Source of the DNA: Acherontichlamydia pituitae | GTDB lineage: Bacteria; Chlamydiota; Chlamydiia; Chlamydiales; Rhabdochlamydiaceae | Reading direction: 5' to 3' | Assembly (NCBI GenBank): GCA_019634675.1 | Contig: JAHCAX010000001.1 | Coordinates: 806,001-870,000 of the forward strand | DNA length: 64,000 bases | Part shown: one piece after another, positions 25,889-34,351 of the stretch | Layout: each line of letters begins with the position of its first letter | How positions within the stretch are numbered: position 1 is the stretch's first letter | Notes under the pieces: generated by a model | What the model was told of the DNA's origin: nothing | Databases searched by the model: none | Seen by the model: only the letters and a program-made list of their open reading frames with translations | Program-made: the position numbers and the translations under genes

Positions 25889-27148
25889 ATGAATTCGCGT
25901 CCATCTGAAAATCCGTGGATCAAGCGTACAAAATGGCTAACGCAGGCCCTTATCATCAGCGGCACCCTCAACATCGGCCTTCTTGCCACATTCATCTATT
26001 TCGTTTTGCAGGAAAAACAGCAGTCGCTTGCCATCGAGCTCAAGCCCGCTCCCAAGGAGCTGGCCGCATCAACGGCCTCGAACGAACAATACCTGCGCGC
26101 CTATTCTTTCCTTCCCTATCAAGAGCTCCTCCTCCGTCTAGAAAATAAAGACCCGATCGAAGAGGGGCTGACAAAAAGAGATATCGCCTTGTCCTGTCTG
26201 GCCGCCTTTCATCATTTCAACCTCGAAAAAGCCTTAGGCGGCATCAACTTGCAAAAAAGGCAAATTCCCTTGCGCCATCCCGATGGCTCGGAAAGTATCG
26301 ACGTCGGCGTTTATCCTGGACTTGCCGACTTTCAGTTTCAAGCGATCATCCAATATGCCCGTACAGAGAAATGGCCATTGACCAGCCAAGGCCTTTTTTA
26401 CGAGATCAAGCGTTCGATCCCTCCCTATGACCAAAGCTTGCTAGAGTCATTTTATCTCTCTTATGAGTTTCATACTGCGCAGACCTTGTTCACAAAATCT
26501 GGGCTTTCACTCCCTTTTGAAAAGCTTGTCGAGCTCCTGTGCCAAGGAGATTGGAAAGCGGTTGCCGAGCTCACGGCATCCCAAAGGCAGGCCCTAGATT
26601 TGTCGCCTGAGCGCAGACGCTCTTTCCTCGTCCAGTATTTAGACCAACACTCTCCGGTTGCAGCAGAGCTGCTCTTGCGCTACGACCATGAGTTCGTCGT
26701 CAAACATCTCGATGATACCCACATTCTGATCATCTTTGATATCCTGAGCACTCCTACCCCCGAATTGCAAACATTGGCAAAAGAGCTCCTCACATCCCCG
26801 CGGACAGACGCTGTTTGGAAAAAAGCGGCAGCAACGCTTTATGCCTTTGTCAATGAACCTCTCCCTGAACCCTATGATCACAACCAGGCATTGGCAAGGT
26901 TTGCTCCTCAAGCTCCTCAGCAGCTTCCCCAAGCCGAACCCATGATCGCGGTTGCAAAAGCGGGGCTTAAAGAGACCTCTTCCCAAGCCAGCCACAAAAA
27001 AAAGCTGCATACGATCGAAGCTGGCGACAGCTTGTGGAAAATTGCCCGTAAATACCATGTGACCGTCGAAGAGATCATGAAGGTCAACAACCTCGAGTCG
27101 GAACGTCTGCGCCTCGGCAAACAGCTCGAGATCCCCGAAAAGAAATAA
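25889..27148 (+). CDS. Membrane-anchored LysM-domain protein
   Basis: 419 aa: short cytoplasmic start, one membrane helix (about 18-40, ALIISGTLNIGLLATFIYFVL), a long helical periplasmic region without recognised domain (about 45-360), then a C-terminal LysM (about 373-417: HTIEAGDSLWKIARKYHVTV, IMKVNNL, LRLGKQLEIP). LysM binds N-acetylglucosamine-containing glycan, so a peptidoglycan-linked envelope function is likely. Divergent from pheT (88-bp gap). The repeated helical middle portion might be TPR/HEAT-like but I cannot prove it. Confidence 0.85.
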   Translation: MNSRPSENPWIKRTKWLTQALIISGTLNIGLLATFIYFVLQEKQQSLAIELKPAPKELAASTASNEQYLRAYSFLPYQELLLRLENKDPIEEGLTKRDIALSCLAAFHHFNLEKALGGINLQKRQIPLRHPDGSESIDVGVYPGLADFQFQAIIQYARTEKWPLTSQGLFYEIKRSIPPYDQSLLESFYLSYEFHTAQTLFTKSGLSLPFEKLVELLCQGDWKAVAELTASQRQALDLSPERRRSFLVQYLDQHSPVAAELLLRYDHEFVVKHLDDTHILIIFDILSTPTPELQTLAKELLTSPRTDAVWKKAAATLYAFVNEPLPEPYDHNQALARFAPQAPQQLPQAEPMIAVAKAGLKETSSQASHKKKLHTIEAGDSLWKIARKYHVTVEEIMKVNNLESERLRLGKQLEIPEKK

Positions 27149-27290
27149 TCATAAATTTTTCATTTCTTCATGGAGAGGATAGTCCTGTCTTCAGAAATTC
27201 CTGCTTGTCAAAAAATTTTAACAAATATACAAAGAAATCTTTGCAAATCCCTAACAATTGTTGGGGTCGATAATCAAGGAAGGAAACCCA

Positions 27291-27629
27291 ATGAGAACAT
27301 CACACTACCATTTCTTTGCGCTCCTCTTCATGCTTTGCTTTGGATCGATCGCTGCCTATGCCGGTTGCCCCAAATGTCCCAAGCCGCCTAAATTTATCGA
27401 GTGCGAGAAAATCTATATCCAACCTTCCCAAATCGATATTGTCGAAGACCAAATCTACATCAATTTCAGTGAAAACATTGTCCAGACGTCAGGGATACAT
27501 ACTGACCATGGAGGGATTTACATCAAAGACTTTCGGCAGGGAGACTGCCCTGACGGATCATGGGAGTGCCGCGTCTGCCATGCCTGCAATGAAAACTATT
27601 ACATTTGGTGCCGGACCTGCTATAATTAA
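27291..27629 (+). CDS. Small secreted cysteine-rich protein
   Basis: 112 aa. ATG 27291 has AAGGAAGGAAA just upstream and begins a clear signal peptide (FFALLFMLCFGSIAAYA). The mature chain starts GCPKCPKPPKF and contains about ten cysteines, clustered at both ends (ECEKI; DCPDG, ECRVCHACNE, WCRTCYN). This suggests a disulfide-cross-linked periplasmic or outer-envelope protein, in line with the Cys-rich envelope chemistry of chlamydiae. No known family recognised. Confidence 0.7.
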   Translation: MRTSHYHFFALLFMLCFGSIAAYAGCPKCPKPPKFIECEKIYIQPSQIDIVEDQIYINFSENIVQTSGIHTDHGGIYIKDFRQGDCPDGSWECRVCHACNENYYIWCRTCYN

Positions 27630-27650
27630 CGCACCTAATCGAACAATGTT

Positions 27651-27667
27651 CCCCTGCGCTGCAGGGG
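27651..27667 (+). promoter_or_regulatory. Hairpin that overlaps the ribosome-binding site of the oxidase gene
   Basis: CCCCTGC (27651-27657) pairs with GCAGGGG (27661-27667) over a 3-nt loop. The purine run AGGGGGT, the only SD candidate before ATG 27677, lies in the 3' half of this stem. The hairpin could limit translation or terminate the upstream transcript. Confidence 0.45.
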
Positions 27668-27676
27668 GTTTATATC

Positions 27677-28816
27677 ATGAACTCTGAATTTGATGTTATT
27701 GTAGTTGGAGCAGGAGTCCACGGACTGGCTGCAGCTTACAACCTGTCTTTCCATCGTCAGCTGAAGGTCGCGATCCTGGAGCAACATCTCATAGGCCATC
27801 CCTTTGGAGGTTCCCATGGGGCTTCGCGCATCTTCCGCAGCACCTATTCCCATCCCGCCTATATCGATCTAATGAAGCGGCTCTGCGTGCAAGATTGGCC
27901 TGAGCTCGAACGTCAAATGCAAACCCAGTTCCTTTACCCTAATCCTGGTTGTTTTTTCGGCAGAGGCCGAACATTCGAAGGGTATCTCCAAACTCTTTCG
28001 CAATCAGATCTCAATACCGATGTTCTCACGCCGCAGGAAGCAAAACGCCTCTTTCCCCAATTCCGTTTTCAAGATGCCGCCGCTGTCGTTCACGATCGCA
28101 CTGCTGGTGTTATTGATGCAAAGAAAACCATTCGAAAGCTCTTAAGGAGGTCCACTGAGCGCGGCATATCTTTATTTGAAAATACCAAGCTTATCAGCAT
28201 CGATGGGAACTTCTCTAACTTGCGCCTTATCACCAACACGCGGGATCTGTTTGCTAAGAAGCTCATCATAACTGCCGGAGCCTGGGCTTCGCAGTGGCTG
28301 CCCATTACGCCTATCCAACAGACGATTGCCTATTTCAAATTGGAAGGTCCTCCCAATTCGATAGGGAAGTTTCCTTGTTGGTCATATATTGGGGAAGGGG
28401 AGAATGCGATTTTTTATGGGCTGCCTGAGTTTGGGTGTGAAGGGATCAAGATCGCCCGCCACGTCACAACGGGTTCTGCCGACGATCCCGATCAACATCT
28501 TTATCCTGACCAAGCTCAAGTTAAAATCCTTGAAAAGTTTGTTCAAGCTCAATTTGTTCCTAAGATCGAAAGACTAGTCTCAACTGAAACATGCTTCTAT
28601 GCCAACTTGCCCGACGAAGGATTTATCGTTGATCTTTTTCCCCACGACAAACGGATAGCCATCGGATCTGTCTGCTCAGGCCATGGTTTTAAGTTTGCGC
28701 CATTGATCGGCAAGCTCCTTGCAGAGCTAGTCCTCACAGGCGCAACAACTGTGTCTGAATTCGAGAAATGGCGGGACTTTTTTTCGATGAAAGAGAAGGT
28801 AATTAATTATACATGA
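27677..28816 (+). CDS. FAD-dependent amine oxidase of the DAO / monomeric sarcosine oxidase family
   Basis: 379 aa. N-terminal Rossmann FAD-binding motif VVGAGVHGLAAAYNL (about 9-23) and the EQ ribose-binding end of beta2 (ILEQHLIGHPFGGSHGASRIFR), which is typical of sarcosine/N-methyltryptophan oxidases. ETCFYANLPDEGFIVD (about residues 298-313) matches the region holding the cysteine that binds FAD covalently in monomeric sarcosine oxidase. It probably oxidises an N-methyl amino acid or similar secondary amine. Its 3' end overlaps the convergent CPBP gene by 10 bp. Confidence 0.85.
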   Translation: MNSEFDVIVVGAGVHGLAAAYNLSFHRQLKVAILEQHLIGHPFGGSHGASRIFRSTYSHPAYIDLMKRLCVQDWPELERQMQTQFLYPNPGCFFGRGRTFEGYLQTLSQSDLNTDVLTPQEAKRLFPQFRFQDAAAVVHDRTAGVIDAKKTIRKLLRRSTERGISLFENTKLISIDGNFSNLRLITNTRDLFAKKLIITAGAWASQWLPITPIQQTIAYFKLEGPPNSIGKFPCWSYIGEGENAIFYGLPEFGCEGIKIARHVTTGSADDPDQHLYPDQAQVKILEKFVQAQFVPKIERLVSTETCFYANLPDEGFIVDLFPHDKRIAIGSVCSGHGFKFAPLIGKLLAELVLTGATTVSEFEKWRDFFSMKEKVINYT

Positions 28817-29475
28817 GCGCTGACCATATTGGCCCAGGCGAGCGTGTTGTTGCCAATGTGCATCCCAATCGGCATAGCCAAGTCTCCGGTCATCTCTTTA
28901 GCAAGGCCGAAGATAAGGCCCATGATCGTAGCTGCAATCACTTGCGGAAGGAAAAGAACGGGATTGCACCAAAAGATGATGGCGTTGGAGAAGTGGACAA
29001 GCCCAAAAATGACAGATGTGACAAATACCGAGGTCACGCGCGCTGCCATTTTTGCAGAAGAATCTTGTAGACCTCGATCAAGGTAAAACGACTCAAAGGC
29101 GTCTTTAAAAAACCCTTGAAGACCGCCTCTAAATCCTAGCTCCTCTTGAATTGGGCCTAGGATGCATATCAAAGGCATAAGAAGGATCTTGGAAGGGAGT
29201 CCCATCGACATGAAAGGATCTGCAGCGCCCGAGTCTGAAACTACATAACCCATCGCTGTGAGGATTCTTTCTGTAATCGGTCCATAGACAAGGTGCATTC
29301 CCAAACCCAATCCGAACCCGATCATTCCTTGGCCGATAGGAGACCCGATAAAGTCTTGAACTTTGGGAACAGTATCATTGAAAGTGGTCTCTGCGGCAAC
29401 GCGGAAAGAATGAAATCCTTCGCAGATTGGATTTCTTGCGTAAGAAGAGTTATAATTAGCTGTTGCTAATGACAT
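28807..29475 (-). CDS. CPBP-family intramembrane metalloprotease
   Basis: 222 aa with four or more hydrophobic helices. The CPBP/Abi signatures are present: EELGFRG (motif 1, Glu-Glu and Arg), FGLVHFSNA (motif 2 with His) and MHIGNNTLAW (motif 3 His/Asn). Such proteins cleave membrane substrates or process prenylated peptides. The first 50 residues are hydrophilic. Translation start at ATG 29475; upstream DNA is AT-rich. Convergent overlap of 10 bp with the flavoprotein gene. Confidence 0.85.
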   Translation of the reverse strand: MSLATANYNSSYARNPICEGFHSFRVAAETTFNDTVPKVQDFIGSPIGQGMIGFGLGLGMHLVYGPITERILTAMGYVVSDSGAADPFMSMGLPSKILLMPLICILGPIQEELGFRGGLQGFFKDAFESFYLDRGLQDSSAKMAARVTSVFVTSVIFGLVHFSNAIIFWCNPVLFLPQVIAATIMGLIFGLAKEMTGDLAMPIGMHIGNNTLAWANMVSAHV

Positions 29476-29594
29476 TATTCCCTCAATTTAATTCATGGAA
29501 TAATATCTTAATGTAATTATGAAATCAATTGTGTTTTGTTTTTATTGTGAAGTTGCTTTTATTCAGGTGTTTGTTGATTTAAGTAAAAAATTTA

Positions 29595-29804
29595 CTAAGG
29601 GACCTCGTCAACGCCGCCAGGATGCCAGGGCTGGCACTTAACAAGACGCTTGGCCGTGAGCCAAGAGCCTTTCCAAGCTCCATGTTTTTTGACCGCATCG
29701 ATGGCGTAATCAGAGCAGCTCGGATAGAAACGGCAGCGCTTGCCCAAGAATGGGCTTAAAGTGAGCTGGTAGAGGCGGACAAGAAAAATAAAAAGATATT
29801 TCAA
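29595..29804 (-). CDS. yidD: Membrane protein insertion efficiency factor YidD
   Basis: 69 aa with the full family signature: LVRLYQLTLSPFLGKRCRFYPSCSDYA and a C-terminal CQPWHPGGVDEVP, including the conserved cysteines. YidD assists YidC-mediated membrane insertion; it is a small amphipathic inner-membrane-associated protein. It is usually next to rnpA/yidC, but here it stands alone, which is common in chlamydiae-like genomes. Confidence 0.95.
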   Translation of the reverse strand: MKYLFIFLVRLYQLTLSPFLGKRCRFYPSCSDYAIDAVKKHGAWKGSWLTAKRLVKCQPWHPGGVDEVP

Positions 29805-30007
29805 TCTTTAACCTAAGAAGAATACACTACGGCATCATCATAGCATATCCAAGTTCGACTTTGTACTTTTTTTACTTGAAGGCCTCCAAGACAAATAGAA
29901 AATGCATGCGAGCCAAAAAATGCAAATGGCTCAAAAATTCATCAAAAATCAAATTATTCTAATTCAGGGAACGTCTCTAAGAAAATTATTTTCGATTGTA
30001 AAATTTA

Positions 30008-31276
30008 TTATAATTTTAATTTAGTAGTAACGATATTGATTACCATCTTGCCAAATTGCGCAACGCCGATCGTGCACACGATGATGGCAAGGCTGACGAT
30101 CAATGGAGAATTCTCTAGCTTTGCTATGCCTGCGTACTCCAGCGTGTTCACTACAGTTGAAAGGAACCAGGCTGCTAGATAGGTATGCTTATCGAAACTG
30201 CTGGGCGCTCTTTTCAAAATCCTACCCAACACATATCCCAAAACAAGGATCATGCACAAATTGACAAGGGCGCTGTCCGACGCTTCCAAAAGAAGCTCCA
30301 CAGAAAGAAGATCGGAGACCATGATAAAGACTGTGGTCAGTCCAAGGCCTAAGATCAAATACTCTTTCCTGCCGACAAGGGCAGAAGGCGCAATGACCTC
30401 CCATCCAACCGATGCGGAATAAACATTGGCGACGTTGGCGCAGATAACCGATAAGAACACCAGAATGATCAACGAAAACCTTAAGGATTCATTTCCCGTT
30501 CCCAAAACGACCGCAGAATTGATCGCAAACCCTTCCTGCATAATCGCCCCAAAGTAAAGACCGCAGATCGCAAGCGCTAAGCTGACCAGTTGAATGATCG
30601 TCAGCGCAGCGACCGATGTTCTTAATGAGCGGCTATGTCTGAAAAAAGTGGGAAGGTCGGAAGTGATCCCCAAATGGGCCCCAAGCACGAGGCCGATCCC
30701 GGCAAGCGATAGCTCCTGTGTGCCATCTTTTGGAATTTCAAAGGGCACGACAAATAAAGCAACAATGAAAGCGACCACGATAAAGGGAAAAGCGAGCATC
30801 GTCAGCTTTCTTAACGCCGTTATCCCTTCCATGCAGAGAAAAGTACTGGCAATCCCCAAAAGGACGCTCATTTGAATGAACTGGTTGATTCCTGGCGCTT
30901 CTCTGATATCGATAAGGTGGACAAGGGTCTTGCTTGCCCCTGTCGTCTGGGCGATGAACCAAGCCAATGTCGAGACTAGCAGAAGAGCTCCGATAATGTA
31001 AGCTCCGCGATCGCCTAAGTAGGCCCGGGAAATGTCCAGCGTGCTCTGCCTGCCCCGATGGCTCATCATGATAATCCCCAGCCGGATGAACCAGAGGACC
31101 GCATTGCCTACAATGATGGTCATGATGGCGCCGTAAAATGTGTTGACCTGCAGGATCAGGACGCTCGTCGCCAAAATAGGCAGGCTCATCCAGCCGCTAA
31201 GCTGGATCACAGATAGCTGCCAGATCGACTGATGGGTATCGGTGAGCTCATGCGAAGCCGCTGCGCTTTTTTGCAT
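30008..31276 (-). CDS. NCS1-like (cytosine permease-type) transporter, paralogue 1
   Basis: 422 aa, about 12 membrane helices. LPTFFRHSRS (about 222-231) and NVANVYSASVGWE (about 293-305) are placed like the substrate/ion-binding helices of NCS1 (CodB-type) nucleobase permeases. Two other copies in this window (31420-32673 and 35613-36833) share LPTFFRHSRS/ARS and 'NLVNIYfASAS'. GAGGGTG stands upstream of ATG 31276. The substrate is inferred to be a nucleobase, vitamin-like ring or related cationic/aromatic solute; it is not determined by the sequence. It is downstream of paralogue 2, separated by an inverted-repeat element. Confidence 0.7.
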   Translation of the reverse strand: MQKSAAASHELTDTHQSIWQLSVIQLSGWMSLPILATSVLILQVNTFYGAIMTIIVGNAVLWFIRLGIIMMSHRGRQSTLDISRAYLGDRGAYIIGALLLVSTLAWFIAQTTGASKTLVHLIDIREAPGINQFIQMSVLLGIASTFLCMEGITALRKLTMLAFPFIVVAFIVALFVVPFEIPKDGTQELSLAGIGLVLGAHLGITSDLPTFFRHSRSLRTSVAALTIIQLVSLALAICGLYFGAIMQEGFAINSAVVLGTGNESLRFSLIILVFLSVICANVANVYSASVGWEVIAPSALVGRKEYLILGLGLTTVFIMVSDLLSVELLLEASDSALVNLCMILVLGYVLGRILKRAPSSFDKHTYLAAWFLSTVVNTLEYAGIAKLENSPLIVSLAIIVCTIGVAQFGKMVINIVTTKLKL

Positions 31277-31293
31277 TCAGGTCACCCTCTTTT

Positions 31294-31469
31294 TATACCG
31301 AAACAACTTGAAAAATTGGTTTTTGACCACGTTGGGCAGCCAATGACTTTGAGACCCGCCTGCATCGCCCAACTTATTCAAGTTGAGCTGTTTCGTCGCC
31401 GGCTTTGCCTGGCTCAAATTCATGGCGCCCCCTTGTCAAATTCCCGATTTTTCAAGTTGTTTCGGTATA
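31294..31469. repeat. 176-bp inverted-repeat element between two permease genes
   Basis: Perfect 23-bp terminal arms: 31294-31316 (TATACCGAAACAACTTGAAA…) and its reverse complement at 31447-31469. The interior shares, in reverse orientation, GAATTTGAGCCAG, CAGCTCAACTTGAATAAG, TTGGGCGATGCAG and TCTCAAAGTCATTGGCTGC with the element at 21386-21762. It lies in the gap between paralogues 1 and 2, and its right arm codes for the last residues (VYRNNLKNREFDKGAP) of paralogue 2. Confidence 0.88.
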
Positions 31470-32673
31470 CTTTGCGGACACTGAACCGCACTTTTACAGC
31501 CCATAGCGTCTCTTCGATAAAAATAGTCCCCATGTAAAACAGCAAGCTCGCATTGATTCCTGCAAACAACGCATCTGTGCCCTTCAGGAAATGCTGGACC
31601 TCGTACAACGTCGCTATCAAACATCCGAATAACCACGTCGCGATATTGATCGTCTTCTCCAGGGGCCGCGGCCGATGCCTCACAATCAATCGGGTCAGAT
31701 AGGCCAATAAAAGCACAATTCCAAGCGTTGCAATGTAAGCGTTGGTCAAGTCTTGCAGAAACTGCACCGGCGTTGAGACTTGGACAAACGTATAGGTCAG
31801 CGTTCCAAACAGCCCAATGATCGCAAATCCCTTGGGCTCTCCAAACCGCGACGAAAACGTCTCCCAGCTCGCCGAGGCAAGATAGATGTTCACTAAATTG
31901 CAATACGTCAAAATCACCAGGATGAACACCGTAACCAAAACGGTGCTAGCAACTGTGAACGAACTAAACTCCATCCAAATCGTTGTTACTTCAAAAAAAG
32001 TAATAAAAAGTGTCATGAGGGTCAGCGCTAAAAAAGAGTGCGCGCGGGATCTTGAATGGCGAAAGAAAGTGGGAAGATTGATCGCCCCGGGAAGCAAAAT
32101 CAGGACCGAGGTCGTTACTGCAGTAAAAGAGAGCCCCCAAGTTCCTGCTATAGGAACACTCTGTTTTGCAGAGAAGATTGCAAAGAGGTGATAGCAGATC
32201 AGCAGGGGAAAGCTAAATACAGTTATTTTCCGCAGTAAATGAATTCCGCCAAGAGCTAAAAGAGAGCAAATCAGCCCGAGAGCGGCCCCGATACGGATAA
32301 GCATCCCGTCTTCAATGCCTCCTTTGATCAAATTATTGATGGCATCCATTGAAAATGTGATCTGATAGGCAAACCAATTCAGAACAGCGATCATTAAAAT
32401 AAGGGATGCGATCATCCCTCCATATTTTCCGAGGTATTCCTTGATGTTATCGATCGCGTTTCCTTTAAATTTATCGGCCATGGAAATCACAGCAATGGCC
32501 ACTAGCCATAAAATGAGATTTCCGATCCCGATCGAGCAAATAGCTGTTCCGGCGCCATAATTAGCAGCTAGTTTTTTTCCAAGGACAATTCCAGATAATC
32601 CTAGAGAAGTGCTTTGAATGCATGACAGATGGAAAAAGTTCTGGTTGTCGTAGAAAAAACGGCCTTTAAGCAT
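31420..32673 (-). CDS. NCS1-like transporter, paralogue 2
   Basis: 417 aa from ATG 32673 (GGGAG about 10 nt upstream; it also aligns with the start of paralogue 3, MKRRVVGQ versus MLKGRFF). About 12 membrane helices. Shared features with paralogues 1 and 3: NLPTFFRHSRSRAH, CNLVNIYLASASWE, and RLIVRHRPRPLEKTINI near the end. The last 16 residues and the stop codon are supplied by the inverted-repeat element 31294-31469, so the native C-terminus has been replaced. An in-frame TTG at 32688 would add five residues. Confidence 0.7.
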   Translation of the reverse strand: MLKGRFFYDNQNFFHLSCIQSTSLGLSGIVLGKKLAANYGAGTAICSIGIGNLILWLVAIAVISMADKFKGNAIDNIKEYLGKYGGMIASLILMIAVLNWFAYQITFSMDAINNLIKGGIEDGMLIRIGAALGLICSLLALGGIHLLRKITVFSFPLLICYHLFAIFSAKQSVPIAGTWGLSFTAVTTSVLILLPGAINLPTFFRHSRSRAHSFLALTLMTLFITFFEVTTIWMEFSSFTVASTVLVTVFILVILTYCNLVNIYLASASWETFSSRFGEPKGFAIIGLFGTLTYTFVQVSTPVQFLQDLTNAYIATLGIVLLLAYLTRLIVRHRPRPLEKTINIATWLFGCLIATLYEVQHFLKGTDALFAGINASLLFYMGTIFIEETLWAVKVRFSVRKVYRNNLKNREFDKGAP

Positions 32674-32824
32674 CAAAAGCGCTCCCAATAGGGGCCTTTA
32701 GCTATTTATCCCCATCTTAGTGGTTTATACAGATTTAAAGAATTTTCTTGCTATACGCGCATCCAAATCGACAACTTTTTAATTGTTTGTTAATTGCGTG
32801 TTAATTGTATTTTATAATAATTAT

Positions 32825-32854
32825 TTGACAACAATTGACGTCATTTAATATAAT
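32825..32854 (+). promoter_or_regulatory. Consensus housekeeping promoter
   Basis: TTGACA (32825-32830), 18-nt spacer, TATAAT (32849-32854): both hexamers are perfect. Transcription would start near 32861, about 30 nt before the 57-codon gene at 32891, and would read on into the two paralogous genes behind it. Perfect sigma-70-type boxes are rare in this AT-rich genome. Confidence 0.75.
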
Positions 32855-32890
32855 TAGTAATGTCCGCGTAGAATAGTATAAGGATTAATT

Positions 32891-33064
32891 ATGAAAAAAA
32901 ATAAAAAAATTATTAAGATTTATAACCTTCTAGGGGAAGCCTTTTGCGCTTGCGCTGGAGGCATTGTTGGTTTTGTGATCGGCGGCCCTATTCTTGGCTT
33001 GGCCGGCGTTTTCATTGGTTCCATAAGCGGCCATTTTCTTCAAAGAGCTGTAGCTCAATCCTAA
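32891..33064 (+). CDS. 57-residue glycine-rich membrane protein
   Basis: ATG 32891 with AAGGA seven nt upstream and a perfect promoter in front. The product has a Lys-rich start (MKKNKKIIKIYN) followed by one long hydrophobic, Gly-rich segment (CAGGIVGFVIGGPILGLAGV, then FIGSISGHFL), and ends at TAA 33062-33064. The segment could form a tight helical hairpin like glycine-zipper proteins. It lies 54 bp before the first of the two paralogous soluble-protein genes; probably one operon. Not a family I recognise. Confidence 0.65.
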   Translation: MKKNKKIIKIYNLLGEAFCACAGGIVGFVIGGPILGLAGVFIGSISGHFLQRAVAQS

Positions 33065-33118
33065 TTCAACTTTTTTAATTTAATATCTTTAATTTTAAAA
33101 TAATTAGGATTTGATATT

Positions 33119-34351
33119 ATGCGTTATCTTTCAAGTTTTCTTCCTTATTGTCTAGATTCTAAGAAAAATGGAAACCTCCGCACAGCCTTAAAAGAATACC
33201 AGGCGCTGATCAACGCATCAGCACAAGCTTTAAAGGCATTCCATTCCAAAGAATACCAGAAGCTAGACGGCCTTGTCGGCGAAAACGCCTGTGAAATCCG
33301 GGCTATCTGGTTGTGCTGCTTTGCCCTAAAAAAGAGGAATGCTACAGAGCTCGAAAAGCAGCTGATCATTGTGGGCGATGCCCTTCAAAAACTCCTCGAG
33401 CCTGCAACAATCAACGCTCTGATGCAAAGCGACATCTCCTTAAAAACCCTTCTTGAAAAAGAAGAGTTGAATATTCCGCTTAACTCCGAGGAGCTTTTCT
33501 TAATCGCCTCATTTGTCCTCACAGAAGTCAAAAGCTTAAGATCCAATTCCGATCAAATTGATTCCATCTTTATTAAAGAGCGAGTCGATTCCAAAAAACT
33601 TCTGCAGTACGGAGAGATCACTCCCTCATTTGCCAATAATCTTCTCAGCAAACTGAGAAAAACCCTCGCAGCAGCTTCCGTCCAGTATGTTCGTGAAAAA
33701 GCCTTCGCCCTTCAAGATGCCGACCTCATCACGATGGTCTCCGATCCATTCACTCTTGTCCACAATGCCCTGCCCTGCATCCCCATGTATTGGACCTATC
33801 AGACCGTTCTTGCAACAGCGCAACAAGAGGGGATCCCCATCATCGTTCACGCAAAATTCATCCAAAAGAATGCAGAGGAATATTCCTTAGTCGACGAAGA
33901 AAAACTCTTTTACGAAGTTGGCCCCGACGGATCCTACCGCAACGTCCAGCCAACAACTGCCGATCTGGAAAAACCCGCTTGCATCATCCAAGGGATTGCA
34001 ACAATTGACCTAGCGACTTGGTCCAAATCGGAATGGAAAGCCCGCATGCGCAACACCTCGATCATCGATGTGATTCTAGCCGGCGCTGCCGACCATCGCC
34101 AGTATCCTGATGCAGCATTGGACAGCCTGTTCGATGGCATCGAAGATCGTCAATATGCCGCATACAAACAGCTCGCGCTTAAAGAAGGTTTTGCAGCAGA
34201 GAACCCCACCACATTTTTCATCCAGCACGTCTACGCCGCTTTGACCAGCACGTTCTTCTCTCCTGCAGAAATCGCCACTCATGCTACAGCGCTGCAATAT
34301 ATCCGAAGAATTTTTGCGCGCGAACTGGCCCTTGCCGGAGCTTCATCGTGA
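33119..34351 (+). CDS. Hypothetical protein, member A of a tandem paralogous pair
   Basis: 410 aa, no signal peptide or membrane segment, mostly helical. It aligns along its whole length with the next gene: FLPY near the start, LVGENACEIRA, NSEELFLIASFVL, FANNLLSKLR, LPCIPMYWTYQ, AAxHRQYPD and 'DGIEDRQYAAYKQ…AENPTTFFIQHV'. I do not know the family. The conserved HRQYPD and YWT segments suggest a catalytic or ligand site. GTGA overlap with the next gene indicates coupled translation. Both genes are enclosed by NCS1-like permeases on either side. Confidence 0.72.
   Translation: MRYLSSFLPYCLDSKKNGNLRTALKEYQALINASAQALKAFHSKEYQKLDGLVGENACEIRAIWLCCFALKKRNATELEKQLIIVGDALQKLLEPATINALMQSDISLKTLLEKEELNIPLNSEELFLIASFVLTEVKSLRSNSDQIDSIFIKERVDSKKLLQYGEITPSFANNLLSKLRKTLAAASVQYVREKAFALQDADLITMVSDPFTLVHNALPCIPMYWTYQTVLATAQQEGIPIIVHAKFIQKNAEEYSLVDEEKLFYEVGPDGSYRNVQPTTADLEKPACIIQGIATIDLATWSKSEWKARMRNTSIIDVILAGAADHRQYPDAALDSLFDGIEDRQYAAYKQLALKEGFAAENPTTFFIQHVYAALTSTFFSPAEIATHATALQYIRRIFARELALAGASS

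Noticed and set aside
29902..30024. 40-codon plus-strand frame between yidD and permease 1
   Set aside because: Low-complexity, AT-driven, no SD and overlaps the end of the permease gene.
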